The translations under genes and the position numbers were made by a program. DNA of 10,315 nucleotides from Saccoglossus kowalevskii (lineage: Eukaryota; Hemichordata; Enteropneusta; Harrimaniidae): contig NW_003127382.1 of NCBI RefSeq assembly GCF_000003605.2, positions 37,149 through 47,463 on the forward strand, read 5' to 3'. Below are positions 1 to 7,893 of the stretch, one piece after another. Position 1 is the stretch's first letter. The number at the start of each line of letters is the position of its first letter. Below the pieces are notes generated by a model. That model did not search any database. It was not told the origin of the DNA and worked only from the letters and a program-made list of their open reading frames with translations.

Positions 1-417
1 TATATACTTGCTGTTTTCAACAAGAATTCGAAAATATCACTTTTCACCAAAAATGACAAAAATATTCATTAAAATTAGAGAATTTAAGACATCATGAAAT
101 GAACAAAATTACAAAAATATTCACCAAAATAAGAGAATTAAAGATATCCTCACAAAATGAACAAATCTGAGAGAGGTCCACATGTAGTACCTATATATGT
201 AATATCAAAGCAATCGGACTTGCTGTTTTTTACAAGAAGTCAAAAATATCACTTTTCACCAAAAATGACAAAAATATTCACAAATATTAGAGAATTGAAG
301 ATATCATCACAAAATGAACAATCTGAGAGATGTCTACCCAAAGTACATATGCATACCAAGTATCAAAGCATTCAGAACTGTAGTTTTCAAGAAGAAGTCG
401 AAAAAGTAAAACATTGA
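1..417. repeat. Degenerate tandem repeat, about 212-bp period
   Basis: A unit beginning near position 6 (ACTTGCTGTTTT, then TATCACTTTTCACCAAAAAT, then AGAGAATT and ACAAAATGAACAA) recurs from position 218 with about 212-bp spacing. A third, partial copy begins near 376 (AACTGTAGTTTTCAAGAAGAAG). Inside the first unit a stretch starting ACAAAAATATTCA at about 57 is itself duplicated at about 111. The open frame at 157-417 is composed of this repeat and has no recognisable protein similarity, so I do not call it a gene. The array probably belongs to the same element as the hairpin tail that follows it. Confidence 0.7.
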
Positions 418-486
418 CACAGACGACGACGACGGACAATCACTCATATAAGCTCTGCTCGACAAAGTCGACAGCGGAGCTAAAAA
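418..486. mobile_element. GAC-rich stretch plus imperfect hairpin, probable end of a non-autonomous repeat
   Basis: A short ACG/GAC microsatellite (about 421-436) is followed by an imperfect inverted repeat at 451-481: AGCTC pairs with GAGCT on the outside and CGAC with GTCG on the inside, around an AAA loop. An A-rich run (TAAAAATT) follows. From memory, a GACGACGG stretch followed by an AGCTC...GAGCTAAAAA hairpin is a recurrent end structure of dispersed repeats in marine invertebrate genomes. I cannot assign the family. Confidence 0.5.
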
Positions 487-624
487 TTAATATGTCAGAT
501 CCCAACACACTCACAACTCATGCCATAACTACAGATTTCAAATAATTTAGCAGATACTACATCTTTAAACACTTTTATAGAAAAAAAATGTACATGCTTT
601 AATAACATGCGTTAAGTAACTTAC

Positions 625-1084
625 TTGTCAATAATCTTGTCTTTTTCTGTTAATATGCTTTCTTTAGCTTTTATTAAAGCATCCCATTTTGTAGGATCTT
701 GTACAGTGCTCACAGAGTGATGAGACGCAGCCATGCTGTATTTTTTAGGACTTGTTACAACATAATGACCTGGATTATAAGTTAAATGTGCTGGCAGTGA
801 CTGTGTTCTGTTACTATGGTTACTATCATAATGTTGATGTGACATGGTATAATTGTCAATCGTTGGATAATCAATAGTATCTTCCATATTTGGAGTTGTA
901 AACGTCTGATGAGTTGATTGTCTCTCCATGAGGTGATGTCCAGTCACATCATAGGTGTCTGAAAAGACATCACATTGTGACACAGGGCTCAGTTTTTGAT
1001 AGTCACTGTTGCTTGTTTCATGTTTACCATGGGTTGGCATACTTGGGAGGACTTGTGCTACCGGAGGACATCTAACTTCTTGAA
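625..1084 (-). CDS. Internal exon of a CEP85/CEP85L-like centrosomal protein (partial gene)
   Basis: A 460-bp internal exon. On the minus strand it is preceded by a good acceptor (TTTGCTTTATTCACAG) and followed by a consensus donor (GTAAGT at 624-619). It enters in phase 1 and leaves in phase 2, encoding 152 whole codons. About the first 125 residues are low-complexity and rich in Ser, Thr, His, Tyr and Pro, as expected of disordered sequence. The last 25 turn sharply into a charged helix, DPTKWDALIKAKESILTEKD then KIIDK. As I remember human CEP85, its coiled coil begins with the same spacing: P-x2-W, then E-x2-L-x-EK-x3-IDK. CEP85 is known to act at the centrosome, binding STIL in centriole duplication and restraining NEK2A. 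The rest of the coiled coil should lie to the left, outside the window. 5' exons should lie to the right, but I could not find any. I am confident in the exon and moderately confident in the family, and I cannot separate CEP85 from CEP85L. Confidence 0.72.
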
Positions 1085-1323
1085 CTGTGAATAAAGCAAA
1101 CATTAATGATGAATTTATATAATTTATATTTGCTATTGTCGTTGAAGGGATGATTCAGAAAAAATAAAATCCAGCAAATATACCTTTTTTCCTGTACATG
1201 TACTTAACATTCAAATCATCAAAAATTAGTGAAAATAAACTCCATACAAAACACCCAAAAAGTCTTTTTGCCAAAATTATTTCCAGCTAAAATAAAGTAT
1301 TTTACAGTAATGTAAACACTTTA
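1085..1323. other. Non-coding, upstream (minus-strand) intron of the CEP85-like gene
   Basis: AT-rich sequence with stops in all frames. No RNA gene, exon or repeat boundary could be recognised. It is intronic with respect to the minus-strand exon that starts at 1084. Confidence 0.4.
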
Positions 1324-2195
1324 AGGTAGAGATGCAGTTTATCTGACAGGTATTTTAATTAGTTAATTAGGAAACCAAGATGACCTCCCTTGTCCACACA
1401 ACTACATGTATATATTTTCGGAAAGCTTATTGTATTAATTTTTTTTAGTATTTTTTTTGTGGACACTGTAGTTTGAAATATGCACAAAAATGTGCTTTTT
1501 TGGTCAAAAGTGATTTAAAAAAAATTAGCTTCTAAACCATGCTTCTGTTTCCTGTCAAAATTGGTTTATGGGTACATCTGTTTACTATGAAGAAAGTGCC
1601 ATCTTGAAAACTGTCTACCAGTTGTTAATTTTGCAGGGCAGCAGCTCAAATTTCACTACTTCAAGTTTATGCATAAATTAACATCCAGGCTAGTTGTCTG
1701 TACGATTGCTGTAACACTATTCAACTAAAAACAATGCCCCGACGGCGTTTTGAAGATAAACACATTGTCAATCATTTGTGAAAATTTCAAAACAAAAGGT
1801 CAAAGCGTCTAGGAGCTATTTTTTTTAAAGTTCTGGAATGTGCACTAAAAAGAAGCTGAGATAATTGCTAATTTGCATAACAATTGATTCAGTAAGAAGT
1901 TTGCTAATGCTCATGATTAAAATGGCTGTTACAGTTTCAAATTTAAATGTATTGTCGTTTTGTAAAAAGTTAAATATAGTGCATAATATGGAGATCCCGT
2001 CATTTCTTTTTTTCACCATGTTTCTTTTTTATTATTTATGTACAGACTTGCCAAATTTTGCTAAGCATTCAAAAGTAATAATGTTTGCACCTGTTATCTA
2101 TGTTTTAAAATCGTTTTTTGAGTGTGTTCCACTATTCACAATTCTAAAAAAAAAAAAATTCACTCCCAAGTGCCCACAAACCTGCATCTCTACCT
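1324..2195. mobile_element. Putative 872-bp non-autonomous DNA element with 14-bp terminal inverted repeats
   Basis: AGGTAGAGATGCAG at 1324-1337 is matched by its exact reverse complement, CTGCATCTCTACCT, at 2182-2195. The interior is AT-rich with several T- or A-runs and no transposase-like frame. The overlapping frames around 1825-2230 are low-complexity hydrophobic translations of AT-rich DNA. No target-site duplication is visible next to the inverted repeats: flanks are CACTTTA on the left and GCGACTA on the right. The ends may therefore be misplaced, or the element may be old. A 14-bp exact match at this distance in AT-rich DNA is unlikely by chance but not conclusive. Confidence 0.5.
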
Positions 2196-2450
2196 GCGAC
2201 TACTACAACTCAATTTGTGGCAACGGCTAATTAATTAGCAGCCACTGAGAATAAGTTTTGCGCTGATTCGCCAATTTGTAAACTTAGGCATCGGAAATCA
2301 CACTTTTGTAAAGAAAGCAAGGGCATTTTGATGCTGTATGTTTTACTATGCAATTTAAATTGACGCAGCATGGTCCCGTGCGGCTTTCAATAATATATAC
2401 GCACGTATACCAGAATAACCAACACGCGCCTTCGTCTTTCAATTCTCCAG
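2196..2450 (+). other. Intron upstream of the FTP exon
   Basis: Non-coding sequence ending in a pyrimidine-rich acceptor at 2449-2450. It holds the short palindrome CTAATTAATTAG (about 2227-2238) and nothing else that I recognise. No exon for the first half of the FTP domain is visible. Confidence 0.4.
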
Positions 2451-2663
2451 GAGACAGTGTATCAAACGCAACAGTGAGAGCTGGGATCTCTGACGTCACT
2501 ACTGATAACTATATTTGTGGATTCACACCTTTTGATTTGGATAAAAATGAAAGACTTGATATTTCTTGTAATAGTCATCAAGGTCGTTATGTGAGCATAG
2601 AGAAAACTGGCCAAAACGAACAAATGGACATTTGTGAAGTCGAAGTCTATCGTAGCACTGACG
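2451..2663 (+). CDS. Exon for the C-terminal half of a fucolectin/tachylectin-4/pentraxin-1 (FTP) domain
   Basis: A 213-bp phase 1-1 exon between acceptor TCTTTCAATTCTCCAG and donor GTAAGG. The product runs DSVSNATVRAGISDVTTDN, then an ICGF turn, a DISC strand, and GRYVSIEKTG followed by MDICEVEVY. This order of a central Cys, a second Cys before G-RYV-I, and a final L/I-C-E-V-E-V-Y is the signature of the C-terminal half of FTP domains, the fold of eel fucolectin. The usual first half (AVDG, WW-VDL) is not in this exon and not found upstream in the window. Where fucolectins carry an Arg-Leu before the N-A-x-V-R-x-G strand, this exon has Ser-Val, so one of the usual fucose-contacting arginines may be absent. 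The frame continues upstream to 2348 without domain similarity, and the acceptor makes a better boundary. If spliced to 6568, the junction codon is GAT (Asp). Confidence 0.82.
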
Positions 2664-2797
2664 GTAAGGTGATGTTTATATACACACTTGAATTCCAGCG
2701 CTTGGTATTAGAATAAGACTGACTTTTTTCCTTGCGAAACTAGCTGTTTACCTAGTTGCTTAGCGAACTGATTCTCTCGACAACCAATACACATTTT

Positions 2798-3055
2798 CTA
2801 TGAATCAGCGCCCTCTAGTGACGAAGCGCTCCTGTGACGTAAATTGGTGACACGGAAGCTGTTCAAAGCGTCGATATTGTTTTGATTTGTAGACGCCAAT
2901 CAATCGTAAATTATTCTTATGTTACTGAGAAGTTTATAATATTCTAGATGACGAACAACTACATAAGCAACATAGTTGTCAAACGACTTGCCTTCACCCA
3001 TTACGTCATTTTAACTTCACGGATACGCCCCGTCACTAGAGGGCGTCATTTATAG
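2798..3055. mobile_element. MITE with CGCCCTCTAGTGACG terminal inverted repeats
   Basis: CGCCCTCTAGTGACG at 2809-2823 is the exact reverse complement of 3031-3045. The pairing extends outward with mismatches: CTATGAATCAG on the left against CTATAAATGA on the reverse-complemented right end, giving a terminal repeat of about 25 bp. It extends inward through a shared GTGACGTAA / ATGACGTAA motif. The element is about 258 bp, has no coding capacity and sits in the intron after the FTP exon. No clear target-site duplication was identified. Confidence 0.78.
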
Positions 3056-3097
3056 GACCGGCGTATTGAGCACTCACAGTCGAACAGTTGATGTTGT

Positions 3098-3305
3098 GTT
3101 GGGACCTAAGGCATGGTGCAGTGGTGCGTTTGATACGTAGCGTGTTCACCTCGCACCAAGGAGGTTATGGGGTCGATTTCCGGAGCCGACTGTTTACTCG
3201 GTTGTATAAATGGAGCACAGTCTGCCCTGCCTTCCATTCTCACTGAAAACAATGCGCCAGGAGAGACGTCAGTGTCACTGAAATGTCGCTTGGTACAAAA
3301 AAAAC
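3098..3305 (+). mobile_element. tRNA-derived SINE
   Basis: The head carries a pol III A-box-like motif TGGTGCAGTGG (3114-3124) and a B-box-like motif GGGTCGATTTC (3170-3180), embedded in tRNA-like sequence (TCGCACCAAGGAGGTTATGG). A unique body ends in an A8 run (3297-3304). The heptamer ATGTTGT occurs immediately before (3091-3097) and after (3306-3312), which fits a short target-site duplication. Length is about 208 bp. Open frames across it on both strands (3106-3354 minus, 3167-3484 plus) are incidental. Confidence 0.75.
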
Positions 3306-3312
3306 ATGTTGT

Positions 3313-4184
3313 CCATGGCAGGCAGTACAAAATGCTGTATCTGAATAACTGCACATTATTAGTTGAAGCGGGAAATTGCGAAGTTCAAATACAGCGTAGT
3401 AAAATGAGCAAAACGACATGTCATATGCCTGTTTCTTCTATAAATTTGAGGATTTTATTTCCGATCATTCCGTCAAATCAGTAGCGCGACTATTGCGACG
3501 GAAAAACCGCTACGTAATCGATGTCACTATCACAAATATTTTTGTAGTGGTGAAAATTACGTCTCATTGACTGGTTTATACAGTCTTTGTTTTAACAACC
3601 GGTAAAAGTCAAAATGGCGAAACCTCATGCATGTTTAAATACTAGTAGTTAAAGGAGCGATACAAGTGGTAAAACTACTAAATAACATTGGTATTTTGAA
3701 GTTCAATGAGTGGTCGAGGTTGCAGGAAGATGTTGAATGATTTCCCCTATATGATTTCTATGAACGACAGAGCTGATGTGTCTTCGTCAATTATCATTAA
3801 CGTATTGTAAACTCGGTCTATGCTATATTTAATAAATTAAGAAGATATCGATATGCGCAATATACGACAGAGAAATTATTCAAAACACCCCATATGGCAC
3901 AAAATGGCGTTTTTGACATGTTAGAAATGCATTAATGAAAACGTTTGATCGAGCCTCAAAAACGGGTGTCAATACCGAGGCGCATACCTACGTACCTTTT
4001 CAATGAGAAAAGCCCAGGGCAGTGCCCCCAGGATACTAATTATTTGTTAACCTACAATATGTTTCCAATCTCACATATGGGATTAATTGTATTATGTTCC
4101 TATGAAGATATTGAGTATTGGGTTAGCAAACCCATCGCGAACATTGTTTGTAAATGTATATTTCTTGCCAGTTGTACATCACAG
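3313..4184 (+). other. Intron sequence with no recognised content
   Basis: Part of the 3.9-kb interval between the FTP and first CCP exons. I see no exon, RNA gene or clear repeat boundary. Short ATGGCG starts at 3614 and 3904 each run into a stop within a dozen codons and are not supported as genes. Confidence 0.4.
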
Positions 4185-4347
4185 TTTGTATGCCAATCGC
4201 AGGGTATTGGATTGATGGTATTGACATTGATGGAGACGGTGATCTAATGTTCAGTGACAGAACAAACTTCATTGAAACGTTTTGGTTGGCGGGAGTGGAA
4301 CTAGCAATGTATAATAACTCCTGTGTTGGCGGTATTGGACCACGCGG
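4185..4347 (+). other. Candidate exon with a D-x-D-G-D-G acidic loop, membership uncertain
   Basis: An open frame lies between a fair acceptor (TTTCTTGCCAGTTGTACATCACAG, with an alternative AG at 4202) and a good donor (GTAAGA at 4348). It reads PIAGYWIDGIDIDGDGDLMF, then SDRTNFIETFWLAGVELAMY and NNSCVGGIGPRG. DIDGDGDLMFSD fits a 12-residue EF-hand loop (acidic at 1, 3, 5 and 12, Gly at 6, Leu at 8) and also the Asp-rich loops of FG-GAP/VCBS repeats. It enters in phase 1 like the neighbouring exons but leaves in phase 2, so it cannot splice in frame to the CCP exon at 6568. A weaker donor at 4332 would give phase 1. It may be an exon of a nested gene, an alternative exon, an exon relic or chance. 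Confidence 0.33.
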
Positions 4348-4356
4348 GTAAGATAT

Positions 4357-4540
4357 CAATTAATCGATCAATCATTGCACCAATCATTTTTTAATAAATG
4401 AATCAATTAATCAATCAACCAATAAATGAAACGGTCAATGAATGAATAAATGAGTCAGTCAGTCTATCAGTCGGCTAATCAATTCATCTGACAATTAATC
4501 AACCAATCAAAAATAAATCGATTAATCGAACAAATAGATA
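4357..4540. repeat. Degenerate tetranucleotide repeat (AATC/AATG/AATA type)
   Basis: A run of about 45 imperfect four-base units such as AATC, AATG, AATA, GTCA and CAAT, for example CAATTAATCAATCAACCAAT and AATGAATGAATAAATGAGTC. Changes between units and small slips suggest an old, decayed microsatellite. It is intronic to the lectin-like gene and starts just after the candidate exon donor at 4348. Confidence 0.75.
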
Positions 4541-4708
4541 ATTGTAATTATGTGTTGTATAGGTGATTATTGTACACGGGGCTCTTATAAATAGATGAAT
4601 GTTGAGTCTCATTTGAATGGAGCAATATCAGTGGCTACATTTCCTAATGCATGAATGGAACAGTGAGGTAAACGTCTTAGTTTGTGAGCAATTTGATTTG
4701 ATATTTAA

Positions 4709-4858
4709 AGCGGGGTATTCATCACCTGCGCATGCGTTAGATGGCCATAGCGTGTCATTGTCTACCCATCAGCCTTTGCGCTTTTAGCGTGTGTTGTTAT
4801 CATCGCTTGGGGACTCAATTCCCGCTCAATTCCCTACGCAGGTGTCCACCCTCCCGCT
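4709..4858. mobile_element. 150-bp MITE flanked by TTAA target duplications
   Basis: TTAA at 4705-4708 and again at 4859-4862 bracket termini AGCGGG and CCCGCT. The inverted pairing continues inward with mismatches and one gap to CACCTGCG (left, about 4723-4730) and CGCAGGTG (right, about 4837-4844), giving a terminal repeat of about 22 bp. A TTAA duplication is characteristic of the piggyBac and Kolobok superfamilies; I cannot choose between them. There is no transposase. The frame at 4741-4959 starts in the element and is not a gene. The TGCGCATGCG motif at 4727-4736, which looks like an NRF1 site, overlaps the terminal repeat. Confidence 0.78.
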
Positions 4859-4862
4859 TTAA

Positions 4863-6567
4863 TTACAATTGTTTATATCAATTCCGTCTGCATAAGGGCC
4901 GTAGAGAACTCAAATGTTATCAAAATATTGTCGTATATGTCTATTATAACAACATATGAGCAATCGTTTTGTTTATGTCCACATATAACCAGTTCTAAAG
5001 ATGTTGGGTTATCAAATTGGATAACATATTCATGTTACGATGAACACACGTTCATGTGCGAATTGGAAGGTTAGTAAGTTATTGATACTACATCTACACG
5101 CTCAACGCACATTTCTTATAGGTTGCGCCCTCTCGCGATATAGTGATTGTGTGACGTAAATGAATGAACGGAAGGCCGCTCACACCGTAGTTATTCTTTT
5201 TATTGTAGTCGTAAGTGAATAAAAATCACGTTTTTTAGATATTATTATTGATAATTTATTATTATCGTGCTTCGTCTCAAGTAGTTTATTTTTTCATAAT
5301 ACCTTATACAGACTCATCATTTATTTGGTTGAGTTGTAAAAATTAAATCAGACTCAATCGCTGTTAAAAAGGGGAAATGTACTTCACCTACAACATTATT
5401 TTATTCGTTGATATTATTGTAATAAAACCTCCACGCGTCACGGATTAGATTACATGGAAGTAGATGTTATAAGTAACTCAGAACCTGGTAAATTAAATAC
5501 ACTTTTTTTTCTCAGTTTTGGCCCATGGTTACCTAATTACGCCTTTTTTATAACATAAATTTATTGTAGGTTCGAGGATTAGTAGTGAAAGTGGATAATT
5601 ACGGAGAAATATATACAAATTAGCGAGATAATTTAATATCTGGCGTAAAAATGCATACAATATGAGTTTCCAATATTTTATAAACAAAATAAACTTCGAT
5701 TCGGGTTACAATGAAATACGACACACGTGATTATAGGGTGTTTATTTGATGTCACTGTGAATACGATAACAAGAATGCTGTCTCAATGTCAGCACAGTAT
5801 AACAGTATCGACTTTGTACCGCTACTCTGCTCATATGTAAAGTCAATTCAATGTCTGTCAACATCGCATCTCGTTTAAGTTACGGTGTAGCTTTGTAATT
5901 TTCAATCTAAGTAGTATTAGGGAACGATGTCTTTGTATCCGCTTTCTCATCGACTTCCGGTTCATGGCACACATTATTACGATAATTCGATCTTTGCGGA
6001 GTCACTTCCGAGGTTCAATCGATAGGAAACCAATGAAATATCGGTTCGTCTTTTCTGTATACAATGTCTTTTTGCGGCCAGATCCTCTAAAGCTATATAC
6101 AACATACTATTCACCTCGCAAACGCAAACAAGTCATGTAACTCACCAAATTACGCTGCTCCAGCCCAACTACCAACTTCCTGAGCAAAATAAGATCTAAC
6201 CAGGATTGTCTGCTCAGCTCCAAAATTCGATGAATCCTAAATTTCTAACCAATATCTACCAAATTTGGAATTGAAATCCTGAAGCGTTTAACGATAACAG
6301 GCATTTTATGAATACATAATATTAAAATGGCAGACATACTGTTTTGTATATCGCCATATTTGACAGTTAATAGCTCAAAGTTTCAGACGTTCACTGATAT
6401 GAAATTACACCAATCCTGGAGAACCTTTCTTTTCTGTTCAAAACTCACTCAGATATAATCTCAATGAATAATTTAAACAGTGTAAAAGATGTAAATGTGA
6501 CATACTTAATTTTACCTTGGACTGGGAAATTTAATTTGTTAAATCCACATTATACATATATGTACAG
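4863..6567 (+). other. Long AT-rich intron segment
   Basis: No exon could be supported. At about 5125-5220 the sequence GCGCCCTCTCGCGATATAGT followed by TGTGACGTAAAT and CGGAAG resembles the left end of the MITE at 2798-3055, but no matching right end was found. It is probably a truncated relative. A small palindrome GTTATC-AAATTG-GATAAC lies at about 5008-5025. A strong acceptor-like tract (ACTTTTTTTTCTCAG, ending at about 5515) is followed by stops in all frames within about 45 bases and by no donor. An inverted CCAGGATTG / CAATCCTGG pair (about 6200 and 6411) suggests another decayed repeat. Confidence 0.45.
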
Positions 6568-6753
6568 ATTACTGCTCACTACCAAGTACGCCACAGCATG
6601 GATACGTAGTTTCACACTACAGTTATTATGATGCGATATACCCATCTGGATCCAAGATCGAGTTTCAATGTGAAGATACATATTTAATGATTGGAACAAA
6701 TACCTCAGTATGTAAAGACGGCGTATGGAATAGTGATTTCCCAACCTGTCAAG
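6568..6753 (+). CDS. Exon for sushi/CCP domain 1
   Basis: A 186-bp phase 1-1 exon encoding one complete complement-control-protein module of about 61 residues, between an acceptor ending TATGTACAG and donor GTAAGA. The four canonical cysteines are present: YCSLPS, then FQCED after PSGSKIE, then SVCKDGVW, then FPTCQ. The conserved proline-glycine pattern (TPQHGYV) and the tryptophan before the last Cys are also present. CCP modules are extracellular, stabilised by Cys1-Cys3 and Cys2-Cys4 disulphides, and mediate protein binding in complement and adhesion proteins. Joined to the FTP exon it reads STD-D-YCSLP; joined to the next exon it reads PTCQ-A-TSLP. Both junctions are in frame without stops. 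Confidence 0.93.
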
Positions 6754-7269
6754 GTAAGATTTCACTCTATATTAAATTAATATCTTGTTAACATTCAGAA
6801 AGTCAGAGAACAAAAAGACATTATAGTCCAGATTGTCGTGCTTTTGTCATTAAGTTCTATTATAACATATTTGCGTTTCAAGTTGTCTCATTCGCTTGGA
6901 GACATGGGTTGAACAAGTCATATAGTATTATTAACCCTCATAATATTAAGAAATTACAAAAAACAAAACAAAAAAATTACATTCAATTTAGTGATTCTCC
7001 AATTTGATAATAAAAGTAATATTAAATAGATGAAAGCTGCTCGAACCGATTTGTATGATATAACAACTATTGCTAAATACTGTCTAGTGTGATAATAGTA
7101 ATTTCTTTGTGTTCAATGGCAAATTCTGACCGGCAATTCATTGTACAGATGCTAATCCCTACAAATGGTATTTTATTTGCCGCAGCAATATTAACATGCA
7201 TGTATGATTCGGAAATGAATGCATTCATACGATTATAAATAGTTCTATTAATATATTATCATTTTACAG
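6754..7269 (+). other. Intron between CCP 1 and the LamG-like exon
   Basis: 516 bp of AT-rich intron from donor GTAAGA to acceptor ATCATTTTACAG. I see no additional exon or named repeat in it. Confidence 0.75.
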
Positions 7270-7893
7270 CTACGTCACTTCCAGTTGGTTTAGTTGGATA
7301 CTGGCCTTTGAATGGCGAATCCAAGATGTCTGACCTTAGTGGAAAGGGTAATGATGCGTTACCTAGTAACGTTGATATGATAGAGACAACTACATCGCGT
7401 GGTGTGTATTACTTCCGAGGATCTGCGGTTTCTTATATCGAAATACCAAATAATGGCGCGTTGGATAGCCAGTATTCGATATCTATTTTGGCCCAGTTCT
7501 ATCGAATGAATGGTCAACATGGCCCATTGTTCGGATACATTCCTCATCAGTTTTTCTCGTCCTCTCATTTATTTGACACCTTCTCACTAATGGTGACGCG
7601 AGACGACCATTCAGAATTGCCGGGTGTTGAAACTAATCTAGTAGTCGACGGTGTTTGGGTCTTCACAGCGGTGACATATGACTATGAAAGTGGCATGATC
7701 AAGCTATTTCACAATGGCGCAGAGGTCGATGCATTGCATGTCGGCCAACATGAAATAGCTACCAACTCTCGTGCAAGAATTGGTGCCCAGGAGTATGACA
7801 GTCGTAACTTTGAAGGTTACATTAGCTGTGCACAGGTATATAACCGAGCACTTACTGCAGACGAGATCGTCAACGCTTTCCGTATATGTGCTG
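7270..7893 (+). CDS. Exon for a LamG-like jelly-roll (concanavalin A-like) domain
   Basis: A single 624-bp phase 1-1 exon between acceptor ATTATCATTTTACAG and donor GTAAGT encodes the whole domain, about 207 residues. It opens with LPVGLVGYWPLNG, the usual G-L-V-G-Y-W-P-L-N start, followed by DLSGKGNDA, a YYFRGSAVSYIEIPNNGALD strand, and SQYSISILAQF. The second half has DGVWVFTAVTYDYESGMIKL, a HNG-E turn, GQHEIATNSRARIGAQEYD and the terminal FEGYISCAQVYNRALTADEI, then FRIC. Two cysteines (ISC and RIC) fit a C-terminal disulphide. This is the LamGL / Laminin_G_3 type found beside CCP and F5/8C or FTP domains in invertebrate surface proteins; ligands are often sugars but not predictable here. 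The first Met in the frame is at 7308 and is internal. The minus-strand frames over it are shadows. Confidence 0.93.

Noticed and set aside
157-417. 86-codon open frame on the plus strand
   Set aside because: It lies entirely within the degenerate tandem repeat, has no domain similarity, and its sequence repeats with the array.
1825-2230. Overlapping open frames on both strands rich in Phe, Ile and Leu
   Set aside because: Translation of AT-rich DNA inside the putative inverted-repeat element. The hydrophobic look comes from T-rich codons, and there is no splice or domain support.
3106-3484. Open frames of 82 and 105 codons on opposite strands
   Set aside because: Both cross the tRNA-derived SINE and its flank. 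No protein family was recognised.
3614-3652. ATGGCG start contexts at 3614 and 3904 as possible gene starts
   Set aside because: Each hits a stop within about 12 codons, and neither has promoter motifs comparable to the 8780 case.
4741-4959. 72-codon Cys-rich open frame
   Set aside because: Starts within the TTAA-flanked MITE and runs into intron. The cysteine spacing fits no known module.
5500-5580. Strong acceptor-like polypyrimidine tract ending CTCAG near 5515
   Set aside because: All three frames reach a stop within about 45 bases, and no donor follows at a useful distance.
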